A stretch of 64,000 bases of DNA from Solen grandis (lineage: Eukaryota; Mollusca; Bivalvia; Adapedonta; Solenidae), in contig CM037792.1 of assembly GCA_021229015.1 (NCBI GenBank), positions 44,459,880 to 44,523,879 on the forward strand, in the 5' to 3' direction. Under the pieces are notes generated by a model. That model made no database searches. It was not told the DNA's origin and saw only the letters and a program-made list of their open reading frames with translations. The position numbers and the translations under genes were made by a program. Position 1 is the first letter of the stretch. Each line of letters begins with the position of its first letter. Of the stretch, positions 1-12,570 are shown in pieces.

Positions 1-399
1 TCCAAGCAAGGGAGATATATACCAGAATCATTACTGAAAACTTTGGAATGATATAGTTGGAAATTGACCAGACTCCCGACACAAAACCTGAATATAAAAG
101 TGCAGGAGTTTGATGATTTTAACAGACTCTGATACAGAATCATTATTGATATCTCAACTGTAATAGTAAAGATATGTAAAGATAACCGATTATGACATGC
201 ATACTGATGCCATGGAGAAATATTTTTAGTCAATCTCTACCTATATATACATTTTTCCAAAGAATGTACGATTACAAAAGAATCCACAACAAATTATAGT
301 CACTTTACAATGAGATTATTATACCATCTGTATTTTTCAAAAGTATAGTACTATTACAAATTTTATATAAAAGAAGAAAAAACAAATATACACGCTTAC

Positions 400-3300
400 C
401 GACAGCCGCTTACAATACGTTCTCCCTTTACTGTAAACCTAGTGACGTCACCATTAAGGGGAGCAGGGTTTCCACTGGGTTCCTCTGTCAGCTTCCCATC
501 ATGAGAGACGCCATAACGCTGGATACGATTCTTGGTCGCAACCCATATTGTCTGACCCTGGTACTGTATCCATGGTAGTTGTCTACAATACAAGGATTCT
601 CCTAGATTTTATTTTTCTTGCATCAATCTGGACAAAATGTTTACAAGAAGAGGATTCTTGACAGTGGGACAGGTTAGTTATAACACTGTACCACCAGATC
701 TGTGGCAGTTATTTAATCAAAATGTCCAATATTTTACAGGTAACTTATTTTTCTTCACTTAGCCATTATGAATGTGATGAAATGAATGCATATGCACCCA
801 CAAGGTTAATAGTATAGTCATGAAAGACGTGTTAAGTTATGAAACAGGTTGTGCTATGATTTCTGTATAGCCCTCCACATCATAAAAGGTACCATTATAT
901 TTATATAAAAAATATGCAGACATTTCCTGAGGGAGGGGCATGATGACCTTTTTTTCTAACAATTTGAGATAATATACTAGAACTAGTATACACATTCACT
1001 ATCCTACCTTTTCTTGAATCGCAACAGTGACTGTTCATTGAAGACAGCTTTTGTCCAGTTGAGTGAAATTCGGCATTTTTCCTTCAGTCTTGTTCTGGCC
1101 AACCTTTTATTAACAAGAAAAATTGTTCTTTTTTAAATTTTACATTAACAGCATCTAACCCCCACACACACATATCTGCCTACAATGACCAAGTGGTTAT
1201 GTAGCACAGAATGTAGGTAGTAGAAATTCTTTTAACAAAGTATATACAAGAGCTGTTGGACGACAGCACGCTAGACTATTCCAAATGCTTGTTGGTAATT
1301 CCAAATGCTTGTTGGTAAATCAAATGAAATCGGTCTTAATTCTTGCCCATCACATACCCTGTCTATAATAATAGTCAAAAATGATATACCTTAATAGTCT
1401 GATACCCCTTAATATTTTTATGAAGTCTAAAATTAATCGCATGACTAGCTACTGAGACATAAGCAGAATAACACTGTGCATGCAAAACATTAACCAAGTA
1501 TCCAAGTTACAAAAGGGCAATAATTTATATAAAATTCTGTCCAAAAGTTATCCTCCTTGGTTTTCTGGTGCCCCTGAATACACTCCGTAACTTTCTAGTC
1601 AATACCATACACAATTTCTGAGATATAAGTTGAATAGTACCTTGAATGCAAAACTTTAACTAAAATTTCTAAGCTAAAAGGGGGCCATAACTTCCAATAT
1701 ATTCCATCAAGTGTTATCTTCCTTGATAGTATGATACCCCCTAAACATATTAAAGAGATTTCAAATCAATCCCATGCCTGGACTCCGAGATATAAGCATG
1801 AAAGTACCTTGCATGCAAAATTTTAACCAAAATTTCTAAGTTAAAAAGGGGCCATAACTTCCAATATATTCCATCAAAATTATCTACCTTGATAGTATGA
1901 TGCCCCTAAATGTTATAAATCAAGCACATGCCTGGATACTGATATAAGCATGAAAATACCTAGCAAGCAAAACTTAAACCAAAATTTCTAAGTAAAAAAG
2001 GGGCCATAATTTGTAATATATTCCATCAAGAGTTATCTACATTGGTTGTCTGATGCCCCTTAACATATTCATAAACTTTCATGTCAATACCATGAATGGT
2101 TATTGAGATACAAGCTGGATAGTAGCCTTCATGCAAAACTTTAACCAAATTTTCTATTGCATGCAAAACTTTAACCAAAATTTCTAAGTTAAAAAGGGGC
2201 CATAATTTATATTATATTCAGCCAAGAGTTATATACCTTGGTTGTCTGATGCCCCTGAACATATTTATAAACTTTCAAGTCAATAACATAAGTGGCTATT
2301 GAGATAGAGGGTTGATAGTAACTTGCATGCAAAACTTTAACCAAAAGCTGCAACGCCAATGCCGACGCAAGGGCGACTACAATAGCTCTCATATTCTTCG
2401 AATAGTCAAGCTAAAAATGTTTTTGATCATATGCAATGCATTAAACACTAGGGCTGCTAAGAATATCCGAGTACTCGGATATCCACGAATTCTGTCTGAA
2501 AATCGGGTACGAATATTCGTCAGGGCAAAGATCGCTGGATCACGATCTTTTCTTAAACACATAAAAAATGAACCAAAAGTAAATATAAACGACGATTTTC
2601 AAACACAAAGTTGCTTTTACAATACCGAAAGTAAAATTATGACAAAAATGTGGAGCTAGCAATAATGTGCGTCAGAAAAGATTTGAATTTAAATCATCGG
2701 CACGATTTCGGCATACTATGATAACGTCTAGCGTTACCAAAAAATAATTTATTGAAGTTAATAAAGCTAAAGAATCAAGCATTATCGTAAGTATCCACCA
2801 TATTTTTCAAAATTTCTAAAATACGTCCTATATAGTGCTTAGCAACGTTGTAAGTCAGGGAAGATATCGATATCAATTTACCAAAATTATTCTGGTAATG
2901 AATTATTAAATATTCTATGTAATAGGTTTAATGTTTATCAAGCTGAAGAATCAAGCGATAGTGTAAGTAATCCATACTATTTGAAATTCGAAACTGATGT
3001 TAACTTTCCTGAATGATTCGTCTGTAATTTGTATACATGGCAGAGAAAACAACTTGACAAGAATTCACCCGTGAAGTACACATCAAATGTGTGGAAATAC
3101 TTTGGTATTTCTATCCATGATGAAAAAGGGCCATTTGTAAAGACTGCAACTTAAATGTTGCATATACTGGCGGTACAACTAACCTGTCAAATCACTTTAA
3201 AATTGATTCATGTCAAAAAATAAAGGTAGACCTTCGTAAACATTACCAAAATTGAAAGTAAGCATTTTTTTGTGTGTATAGAAAATAAACACGTTTTTAT

Positions 3301-6300
3301 CAAAGCAGACAAATGATAATTGAATCTTATCATCTGGCATTTGAATTCCATGAGTTTTTTATTGCGGAGCTTAAAGAGTTGCTCGGTCTAAACTTAACAT
3401 GTTCATTACAGGTTTCACTTTACTTTTGTTATTATCAATAAAACTGTTTAAATTTCTAAATATATTAGATCTGTTTTTCTTAGGATTCCACAAGTTTTAA
3501 ACCAGTGATTCGTGATCCGATCTGTGAATCGTCAGTCCCGGATCGTGGATTGGGTCGGATCGTCACTTGCCCAACAATCCACAGCCCTATTAAACACCAT
3601 TATTGAGGTTTAGTAAGGCTGCAATTCAAGGTTACAATATATAGTATATGTACTTGCATCCCAAATATGAATTTAATCAATTCAATAAGATGGACTTCCA
3701 AAAGTTTTTTGGTTTTTTTTTGCGTGGGAAACTAAGGACAGAAGGTTGAATAAAAATATTATCAAAGATGGATATATATGTGGCTTATCTTTTGTTCTCT
3801 TTAATCAAACAAGAGACAATTATAGCCACATAAGAGCTACCTGAATGAATGACATCAATGGATATATACTAGTATAGATCTATATGTGAGTGCGGACAGA
3901 TGGTCAGACGGACTTATGATGCCATACTGTAAACAAGAGGGCCAAGATGGCCCTAGATCGCTCACCTGAGAAAAGTATCATTCATTGCCTGTACAAAACA
4001 GATTGCTTTAGAATTAAGATGATGAGGTGAAACAATGTTCAGGAATTTTCTGATCCCATCCACAAAAGATATCATCATGACAAACATTCTGCCAAAGTTT
4101 GAGGATGATTGGACCAAAAATGTTGCCCTCAGAGTATAAACAAGATTTTTCTAAGATTTGACCTACTGACCTACATTTCTATCCAGCCCCACCCATTTTC
4201 AAACTGGTTCGAGATATCATCAAGACAAACATTCTGACCAAGTTTGAGCAAGATTGGATCAAAATTGTGGCCTCTAGTGTGTAAACAAGATTTTTCTAAG
4301 ATTTGACCTACTGACCTACTTTTTTATCCAACCTGACCCATTTTCGAAAGGGTTCAAGATATCATCAAGACAAACATTCTGACCAAGTTTGAGAAGATTG
4401 GATCAAAATTGTGGCCTCTAGTGTGTAAACAAGATTTTTCTAAGATTTGACCTACTGACCTACTTTTTGATCCAACCTGACCCATTTTCGAAAGGGTTCA
4501 AGATATCATCAAGACAAACATTCTGACCAAGTTTGAGCAAGATTGGATCAAAATTGTGGCCTATAGTGTGTAAACAAGATTTTTCTAAGATTTGACCTAC
4601 TGACCTACTTTTTGATCCAACCTGACCCATTTTCGAAAGGGTTCAAGATATCATCAAGACAAACATTCTGACCAAGTTTGAGCAAGATTGGATCAAAATT
4701 GTGGCCTCTAGTGTGTAAACAAGATTTTTGTTGAAATTGTTGACGGACGACGGCCGACGGACAATCAAGTATCCCAAAAGCTCACCCTGAGCTATACTCA
4801 GGTGAGCTAAAAATGTCTGTAATACTTCCCTTCATTTAAAGAGTGTATAAAGTAAGAGCTTGGGTTAATATATGGTAGTCTCAGGCTCTAAGACTAAGTT
4901 ATTTTGCTAGACTGGTTAATAGTCTCTCTGATCTTATTGATAAAAAAAACTGATAAAGAAATCAATGTATCTATCTATCTTTCATTATATCAACATTCAA
5001 TGAAAGCCCTAGAATTTATCTCCCTAGAATTTCACTCTCAGCTTGATTGTCATGAGGAAAAGGAAGTTATATGTATGATGGTCATACTGATTAAAGTTTA
5101 ACAAAATTATAACTCTACACATTTCACATCAACAATGATTGCAAAATAAATTCTCTGAACTTATTAAAGTCACTTTTGGTGGCATGTATGGTGGTGGATG
5201 TAGTTATCCTGATAGGAAACTAGAGTATCTAAAAAAAAAAAAAAAAAAAAAATTAATCGATGTGAATAAAAGTCGACTGTTTAATGCCTAATTGAATCAA
5301 AAGTTAGCCAAGAGATATACTTAAGAAATATAACAAAGGGCCATAACTCATTTAAAATCAAGCCAATTATGATGTGCCTAGAATATTGCAACTAGGCTTC
5401 AGCTTGTCATAAAAAGTGTAATCAAAATTTGTCTAATAAAATTCATTTAAAATTGAAACTGCTATCATGTCAGCATCATTTGAAGATCACTGATTGATTG
5501 ATCACAACATTAAGCTTCCACTCTAACCCTGACTTATCATATAGGATGGTGTTCCCTCATATCGCGGTACTAACGACATGAACAGAAATAAAATACCAGT
5601 GAAGTCTTATCTGAAATTCATTTCTGTATGTCACTGTTATTCCACCTTTGTACCATAATGTGAAAACAATTTATTTTTTTCAGCCTTTCTAATAACGTTT
5701 TAAAACATGTAATTGTTCACCATGTTTGTCCTACACAAAAAGTCACATGATTCTCTGGTATCACAGTATTTCTTAAAAAAGACCGCTGGCTCCACCTACA
5801 GATGTCGCTACATGATCAAAACAATCATCAACCATAAAACAATGCAGCAGATGAAGATCTAGCATTTGTCGAGTCTTTCAATTCATTATTTATGCTATAA
5901 AACAGTTTTTACCAGACATGAGGTGATAAGCATAAGCGTAATGGTTGAAAGTCGGTATACTGCAAGAAATTAACGTTTTTCTTACCACTTACAGAGACAT
6001 ATTACTTTTTGTTTATTTCAATTAAAATTGTAGCTTCCTGTTTACAAAATGGTGTCACTAGGTGGCTATCAGCAAAATCTTTCCTAACAAAATGACAATA
6101 CTGTGATACCAGAGAACCCGCGATACCACCGGAAACCACCCTACTTAACATAGGTTACCACTGCATTTTACCAATCTTGTCAATTCCCAAAATTGTCTGT
6201 AAATCACCAGATTCAAGTTTCGGTCTGGCTCCATTTTTCAAATGAATACATATGTAATATTGCCAGAACCTGTATACGTATTATAGCTTGCAATAATTCT

Positions 6301-6617
6301 GATCTAGTGAGGGTTTAAACGGCATATCATCTAGACGAGCTTAGTTGCTAAGGACCTAAATGAACAACTTTTTATGAATTTATGCAGACGTACATTGGAT
6401 TATCTGTAGCAATGATTTGGAAGTCTGATTTGAACCTCAGCCAAGACGAGTCCAGATGAAGCAATGTGTTTAGCTTTCGACACACCGAGCATAATCTCCC
6501 GAGTGATTGTATATCACATTTCGAGAAAATGACATACAAAACATCATCCGGCAAGCTCAACAGATTTTTGCGTCCGCGTTGTCGTCGATTCGCAGACATT
6601 CTCTGTCTCGAAGACAT
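400..6617 (-). CDS. FBXW4: FBXW4-like F-box/WD-repeat protein, first three coding exons (3' part outside window)
   Basis: Substrate-receptor type F-box protein; the F-box is expected to bind Skp1 in an SCF ubiquitin ligase and the WD repeats to bind substrate (family knowledge). Exons on the minus strand: 6617-6394, 1094-1008, 582-400, each with an AG acceptor and GT donor (GTACGT, GTAGGA, GTAAGC) and all joining in phase 2. Exon 1 has the F-box around LPDDVLYVIFSKCDIQSLGR followed by the CSVCRKLN and W-R pattern. Exon 2 reads KEKCRISLNW, matching the basic linker before the WD domain. Exon 3 starts QLPWIQYQGQTIWVA and ends ERIVSGCR, the start of the WD region of vertebrate FBXW4 (LPWMQ..., HIVSAG). 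The start is ATG at 6617; an in-frame TGA lies at 6668-6666, and a second in-frame ATG is six codons downstream. The remaining WD repeats must lie left of position 1. Intron 1 is 5.3 kb and full of repeats. Confidence 0.88.
1490..2345. repeat. Tandem array, about 150-195 bp unit, 'ggggccataa' type
   Basis: Imperfect repeats each containing 'aaaaggggccataa', 'ttccatcaa', 'gatgcccctaaa', 'gagatataagc' and 'gcatgcaaaactttaaccaaaatttctaag'-like blocks; successive 'ggggccataa' blocks fall near 1680, 1848, 2000 and 2196. It lies in intron 1 of FBXW4. Arrays of this look are common in bivalve introns; no coding potential is seen. Confidence 0.8.
2449..3589. mobile_element. hAT-family DNA transposon remnant (non-autonomous or decayed)
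   Basis: The element starts TAGGGCTG and ends CAGCCCTA (8-bp terminal inverted repeat) and is flanked by identical 8-bp direct repeats TTAAACAC at 2441-2448 and 3590-3597. An 8-bp duplication plus this terminus is diagnostic of hAT elements. A perfect 20-bp palindrome sits 14 bp inside the left end (2463-2482, ATATCCGAG-TA-CTCGGATAT). GGATCG/GGATCGT motifs are repeated inside the right end, like subterminal transposase sites. The interior keeps a BED zinc-finger remnant but no transposase catalytic domain, so this is an internally deleted copy. Confidence 0.88.
3074..3213 (+). pseudogene. BED-type zinc finger remnant of hAT transposase, frameshifted
   Basis: One frame reads TSNVWKYFGISIHDEKG, the conserved W-x-Y/F-F start of a BED finger. 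After a one-base frame change it continues from 3136 as CKDCNLNVAYTGGTTNLSNH, then FKIDSC, giving C-x2-C ... H-x5-C with the hallmark GTTNL. The order and spacing fit the N-terminal DNA-binding domain of ZBED/hAT transposases. The frame break and absence of a downstream catalytic domain make it non-functional. Confidence 0.8.
3932..4813 (+). repeat. Bivalve dispersed element with internal tandem array of about 118-120 bp units
   Basis: Begins 'aaacaagagggccaagatggcc' (split motif near 3930) followed by 'cgctcacctgag' and ends 'actcaggtgagctaaaa', so the ends are inverted (CTCACCTGAG / CTCAGGTGAG). The core holds about five units, each with 'gatttgacctactgacctac', 'gacccattttcgaaagg', 'atatcatcaagacaaacatt' and 'gtggcctctagtgtgtaaac'. 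The tail 'ggacgacggccgacggac' precedes the end. A related copy lies on the opposite strand near 34760-35160. Confidence 0.8.
5541..6148. mobile_element. Inverted-repeat (MITE-like) element in FBXW4 intron 1
   Basis: A perfect 20-bp inverted pair, TTCTCTGGTATCACAGTATT at 5751-5770 and its reverse complement at 6097-6116, encloses a core with further imperfect complementarity ('ccacctacagatgtcgctac' against 'gtgtcactaggtggc'). Outer ends are also roughly inverted: 'taggatggtgttccc...atcgcgg' on the left and 'ccgcgataccaccggaaaccaccctac' (split) on the right. No ORF is seen. The family and target duplication were not resolved. Confidence 0.6.
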
Positions 6618-8181
6618 GTTCACAAAAATATGTGGATCTAGTGTTTTCTCGTCCACTTCTTGTTTTCATTGTATCTTTCGTACTGTAGAAATTTCAAAAT
6701 GGAAGATGAAGTGACGAAATTCTTTCCGCCATTGTTGTTGTTATTAAGTTTGGTTCCCCGCATTAGACCTACTATTTTCCGGATCCTTGGCCCTATACGG
6801 AAAAGGTCATTAAACTATACGCGATTAAGTTAGCGATACTGAATCTGATTTTAATGAGATTGGAAGAGGCCGATCTAATAAATAGATTAATATTAAAGAT
6901 TTATACCATATTTATTTCTGATAATTTGGTCAAAATGCCATGTAACGTTAGTGATATTGTTTTCTAAATCGTGATTTTTGATAAGACCCTAAAGGCGAAA
7001 ATTCATAATTTTTAAGTTTTTAATCTGTGTGTAGGCTATCTAGACTAAGACAACAAACAAATCTTAAGAATATGATAATAATAATAATAATAATCTTTTA
7101 TCAAGTCATATACAATGAAATATTAATTACATAAGTCAAAATCCAAAATATTTATATACGGTCATAAAAACGGTCGATAACCAAAAATGAATAATATATA
7201 ATACGGATTTTGATAATCAAGTAGTTAACCAATAACTTTTAGTGATAAACATTAACCCTTCATTTAATCTTGACTTTAATAATAAGAAGTTCATATGATT
7301 CACATTGCACCTCCTGTTCTCTTAAAGCAGCTCGTTCAAAATGATCGGTAGAAATAAAAAAAAGTCTCATATTAGATCAATAACACCACGAAGCTACATT
7401 AAAGTAGGTACTCGCATCTCTGATAACACTTTAGCCTCTAATGGAGAAACCATATTTTTTCTTTACGATTATGTTATATTACACTAGGTGACCATGCGTC
7501 TGTAGATGGCCTTTGATTATAATAAGAAATGGATTCTAGTTTTAAACTTCGTTATGCTCAGAAATCTGTTATGACAATCTCTACATATTTGATGTCAAAT
7601 ATCATCGTTTATCTATACAGATTGCTGTTTATTTATATGTGTGTGTGTGTTGAAATAAGCGACACAGATAATTTGTGTGTTTCATACACTCAAACTACAA
7701 GTGTAACCTCAGAAGAGAAATACGGACAACCGGATAAATAACAACCTACTATATTCACCAGGATCTCCAATATATAAGTAGCAATATATCGCGATATGTC
7801 TTTGTAACTTACATTTAAGGTTCTATCTCCCCGATTTCAAGATGTACAATCTCTATCCTCCTCCTCCTCCTTAACAAATCAACATATCGCATTGAGACAA
7901 CACTATATATGTCTATACAAGATTCAAGATTTTTTTTGAAGATTCAAAATATTTTATTTCGCAATGTAAACCTATACAAGTTTCTAGTTGCATACAAACC
8001 ACATAATACATCATAGCTTGGCAAAGTAGTGTGCTACAATGGTGACATTTCTGCATAAAGAGGATGGCATATAATTAATACAAGTTGAATCATATTGATG
8101 AAATGATGAAATAACAAACATTAGCAAAGATCTATCATGGAACAAAATACACAGTCAATATATTTGTAATAAGGAGCGTAA
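6618..8181. other. Intergenic stretch left of FBXW4 start; no gene recognised
   Basis: Contains the presumed 5' UTR and promoter of FBXW4 (minus strand, above 6617), a short (ATA)n run near 7073-7092 and a (GT)n run near 7638-7650. Short ORFs here show no family signature. No TATA box or other element could be assigned with confidence. Confidence 0.5.
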
Positions 8182-10565
8182 CTATGAGACGTTGTTGATA
8201 AATGAATTGCGCATACTAAATGCGTGATACACAAATTTCCCTAATCTCAATAATTCTAACCTATTAGAAGATTGCATCAATTGACAAAATATTACAAAGC
8301 TTGGTCTGTTACAATAGTATTTGTTGTTGTTGTTGTATTGGTGTTTACCGTCGCTGCGATAGTGTTTCAATCATATAGCGACGTCCAGCTAATTACAGGT
8401 GGGGGAAGACCCCGAGTACACAGAGGTACCCGGGTAGAACCACCGACCTACCGCAAGCCAGCTGGAAGGCTTCTTCAAATGAAAAATCCGAAGTCCCTAC
8501 CGGGATTCGAACCCACAGCGGTGAGGGACTGAGAGATTTGTAGTTCACGACTGTAACCGTAACTGTAGGCGGCCCCTACAACAGTATTTACTAATTTAAT
8601 GATTACGTAGGTCTCTATATAAAGGACATTTAAATATAAAATGGAACTCGTCCTCTATGTCACCAGAGTTACATACAGTACACATGAGCAAGTTATAATC
8701 AATTATATTGTTAACCATAACGACCAGATTCAATTCTCAACGAATGTGATGACAGTCTAAGTCTTGATAGCACATTCCTATACTTTTTGGGGTGATGTTT
8801 CTAAATAAAATTCGTGTTCTAATTGTGTTTTGAATGTTTTATATGAGAATAAGGTATTATTTGCGCTAATGTTATTATACCATGACTGTTGAAAGATACT
8901 TACAGCCCGTTCTTTGAACTCTAGATGGAATGTATCTATATTATAGTTGCTAGGGTTATTCCAAACGTCTGAGAATCCATGTGAATCAAGTAGTTTAACG
9001 TTGCTAGCCCATTTTTTTTTTGTACCAGAATTACATTTGTCAATCAAAGAATTATATAAATATCTAATTATTATATTATTTAAATTTTACAATTTTAGTC
9101 CAATATTTTATTATACGGACTTGCCTATTAAAAAAAAAGAGGATATCTACCCAGATCTCCTTATACACCCATAAAACCAGAACTTGATTTGACATTTAAA
9201 AGTTGTTTGCAAAATTTCAGGTGTATTCTTTCAATAATTTTTGACTTACCAAATCCCCAAACCTCGCATAAGTAGCATAAAATAGAAGTTACAAAGGCAT
9301 CAAACAGCTGACACATAGTTTTCGGCCTTAATGGGAAAAAGCGCGTATTATTAAATAATGTATGCATAGCTTTTAAGCCCTTTCCCGCTACAGTTTCCTG
9401 GTTCATAGAAAAGTTGCCAGTATAATTCCATCAAATATAATTCTAGATCTTCTAAGAAGAGAGAAAATAGGATCGGCGAAATGACCTCTCACTGCCTGAG
9501 GCCGACCGAGCACTCAAAATAGTCTGAATATGAAGAGCAACCTCTTATGCATGATTTAACCTTTGAATACATATCCCGTACAACCGTTAGCAACTTACCG
9601 GATAGACCCATACCGTATAATTTATATCAAAGGCCATTATGACAAATGTTATCAAACGCTTTACTAAAATGCAAGTCTACCGTCCTCACTGACCACATTA
9701 GATTTAACCGCATTTAAAACAAAAATTGCGTCAACACTCGAGCGTTCCCGCCTGAAGCCAATCTGTGCATCACTAATAATATTATATTTTTCGGCCCAGG
9801 TATTAATTCTTTTATTCAAGATGCTGGTAAAAATCTCAGATAAACAACTTAACAGTGTAATACCTCTATAATTATTGACATCTGTAGGACCGTTTTTCTT
9901 AAATATTGGAAAAATAATTCCCTTCATCCATTCCTCCGGGAAAAATCCACTATCAAATGTATCATTAATATATCAGCTAGATGAGAAGATAGAATATCAT
10001 AAGATTCAAGAAAATACTTATTCATTAAATTATGCATAGGCTTTATTTCTTTTTAGTTCTCGGATAGCACATTCTGCCTCCACACTGGGATAGCACTGTC
10101 TAACTCTTCATAAACTGCAGTCAAATGATCAAATTATGATTATTACAAAAATCTTCAGCGTTATTATTAGTAGTGTTTGGTAAATCAACAAATAAATTAG
10201 AAAAATATTCATAAAATTCCTCAGTTTTGATTTCATTACTAATATTTGAAATTTTTTTACTTGAAAAATATTTCCAAAAATCCCTAGGTCTGGTTTCGTA
10301 GACGTTCTAAAGACCGTATTTTAATGCATTCAAACTTTCTCTTTTTTCGTTTGACAACAGACTTATAATATATTTTACAAGAACACATTTCATGCCAATT
10401 AAAAGTGTTCATACAGGCATTTAAGACGGGCAACTGCAGACATGTATTTTCTCTTTGCATCAAGGCATTCAGAACCGAACCAATCTGCCTTATTGCCAAG
10501 TGTGCCTGACGCTTTAGGTTTACTACTACAAGACAATTCACGGTAAAATAAAGGTTCCGCTCCAT
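8182..10565 (-). pseudogene. Non-LTR retrotransposon (LINE), decayed reverse-transcriptase ORF
   Basis: Reading down the minus strand in shifting frames: ADWFGSECLDAKRKYMSA (about 10500-10440, post-endonuclease linker), TRPRDFWKYFSSKK (about 10300), PIFKKNGPTDVNNYRGITLL and DAQIGFRRERSSVDAIF (9664-9927, RT fingers), FSKAFDN (about 9650), RDMYSKVKS and VGLRQ...SPILFSLFLEDLEL (about 9590-9430, RT palm and thumb), then ILCYLCEVWGFGKSKIIERI (9161-9406). C-terminal parts follow: KKWASNVKLLDSHGFSDVW (8778-9047), CTVCNSGDIEDEFHFIFKCP (about 8680-8605) and ELLRLGKFVYHAF (8182-8309) beyond a SINE insertion. The order matches bivalve LINE polyproteins. Many frameshifts, internal stops and a SINE insertion show it is dead. 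Confidence 0.88.
8323..8576 (-). mobile_element. tRNA-derived SINE (family A) inserted in the LINE
   Basis: On the minus strand it has a pol III B-box (GGTTCGAATCC near 8512-8502), a body with 'ggcttgcggtaggtcggtgg' and 'ctgtaattagctggacgtcgc' (split), and a (CAA)n tail at the low-coordinate end. Flanking direct repeats TACAATAGTATTT (8310-8322) and TACAACAGTATTT (8577-8589) differ by one base and mark the insertion site. The same body occurs at 10.8, 11.7 and 56.1 kb. Confidence 0.88.
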
Positions 10566-10792
10566 TTTTTATAATATCATAATTTTTTTATATACAACTA
10601 TCAACTCCATCCCTATTAGTAAAGTCTGAATTGAACATTAACTCATTTAGCACAGGCAACTTAGCAATAAGACCAGATCTAAATTTAGATCAACGTTTCA
10701 TCCCATTTAAAGTAAGAGCGGGTGTACCGAGCATACATGTATATATACCAGTACATTTAATGGTTTTCAAATTAACTACTGACTTTTACACT

Positions 10793-10990
10793 CACTCAGC
10801 CCCTCACCGCGTGGGTTCGAATCCCGGCAGGGTCATTCGGATTTTCATGTGAGGAAGCCTTCCAGCTGGCTTGCGGTAGGTCGGTGGTTCTACCGGATGC
10901 CTCCAAGCATTCGGGGTCTTCCTCCACCTGTAATTAGCTGGACGTCGCTATATGACTGAAATACTAAACTCAAATTGTCAAGTCAAGTCA
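10793..10990 (+). mobile_element. tRNA-derived SINE (family A)
   Basis: Starts 'tcagcccctcaccgcgtg' followed by the B-box GGTTCGAATCC, then the shared body ('ggcttgcggtaggtcggtgg', 'gctggacgtcgctatatgac') and a 3' part 'actaaactcaaa'. No clear target duplication was found. It lacks the A-box half of the tRNA head. Confidence 0.8.
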
Positions 10991-11693
10991 GTCAAATTAA
11001 TTACACGTAGATATATAATCTGCCATCATCGTCCTCATTATCATCGTTATATTGCAATAAGACAGCACTATATCTGTCTCATGTAAACAAATTAACGAAA
11101 TACAGTCAGTAGAACTTTAAAAAAAAAAAAAAACGTCACTAAATAATAAAGTTAAATAAAAAGTTTATTTATATAACAGGTGCGTGTCTTGAACGTGAAA
11201 CCAATTCTTCAATTATTCGAAAATATTGCAGTTATTTTCAGACATCTAAAAAGGTTGTTAGATATAAATACTGTTTATATATATATAAAAAAAAAATTAA
11301 AGTTGTTTACTTGACTCATGTTATGTTGCGTATCATTACTATACATCATGGATTTTCTGCTAAAGTTATATGGTATTGCACAACACAGCCGCGGGGTCCT
11401 ACTAAAAACGATAAAACTACTAAGAATGAACTAAAACTATATACATGTACATAGCACGGCGAAGTAAATTTAAAATGTACCATCGCTGGAATCAATGAAA
11501 TTATCAAAAATAAAATGAAAATGGAATTTGCATTAGTAATAGGCATTTTATATTAGTGAGACCATAAATTAAACTGAAGTTGATAAAATATACCTATAAT
11601 TCTAATGATAGGACATTCTAATTCTACTTCTTAGTGCCATTAAATATAGTTCTCATTGCCGTCTAAGTGGTTCTGTGTGGTCACTAATAAATC

Positions 11694-11903
11694 TCCCAGC
11701 CCCTCACCGCGTGGGTTCGAATCCCGGCAGGGTCATTCGGATTTTCATGTGAGGAAGCTTTCCAGCTGGCTTGCGGTAGGTCGGTGGTTCTACCCGGATT
11801 CCTACGTGCACTCGGGGCCTTCCTCCACCTGTAATTAGCTGGACGTCGCTATATGACTGAAATATTGTCGAGGCGACGGTAAACTCAAATAGTCAACTCA
11901 AGT
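11694..11903 (+). mobile_element. tRNA-derived SINE (family A)
   Basis: Nearly the same sequence as the copy at 10.8 kb, with B-box GGTTCGAATCC and the diagnostic 'gtcgaggcgacggtaaactc' 3' region. Short direct repeats CTAATAAATC at 11684-11693 and 11904-11913 fit a target-site duplication. Confidence 0.82.
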
Positions 11904-12570
11904 CTAATAAATCCCTCTGTAAGTCCTGACCAGACACGGTATGAGATCTTGAAAGGGCATTCATAGCTCACAGTTATAGTAAAGCGAAGAACCTAAGAAG
12001 AAAACTATAGGGCGTATCTTTTCTTAAATTAGAACTTGAAAACTATTGTACATCAGGACAGGACACTTGACACGATATTGCAGGTCCTTATGTAGCAATT
12101 GTCTCCAGTTTCCGTTGATCCTGGATATAATAGAACTGAAAGTGTTCTGACGATCAATACTGATAATTAAATAGAACTTTTGCGAGGTGATTCATAAACG
12201 CCCAACAACGCCTTTATATATATAGCTCCATTAGATATATGTTTGATAAAGTTATATGTGACAATCGAGAAACGGATGTAAAATGATGAATTTTAATATC
12301 GAATATTTTTACTTTACTTTTGCTTTTTATGTTTTTGTGAGTGAAAATATGTAGAAAAGCAATTTAATTATAAATAAATAAATAACATTTAAAATAATAA
12401 TAATAAGTCACCAGGCTCCTATGGTATAAACAAGCACAAAATAACTCGAATAGTGTAGCATCCGAATATATGTACTCCTCATACTTCAATAACTTGTATG
12501 GATCGATAACTCAAGGTAATCAAAAACGCACTGACAATTTTTATGATCATTATACTTAAAATATTGACTT

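Larger units (their letters stand above)
10566..12570. other. Repeat-rich intergenic stretch; SINEs but no gene
   Basis: Apart from two SINE-A copies listed separately, it holds short A/T runs (11120-11135, 11270-11300) and a 'taaataaataaataa' run near 12371. No exon with splice sites or family similarity was found. Confidence 0.5.

Noticed and set aside
7529..7741. 70-codon ORF left of the LINE
   Set aside because: Low complexity (CVCVE from a GT run), no similarity, no supporting splice sites.
8323..8576. tRNA-like sequences with B-box at 8.5, 10.8, 11.7, 16.9, 45.4 and 60.9 kb as tRNA genes
   Set aside because: Each is attached to a SINE body with a CAA or CAAA tail and several have target duplications; none shows a complete cloverleaf as a free gene.
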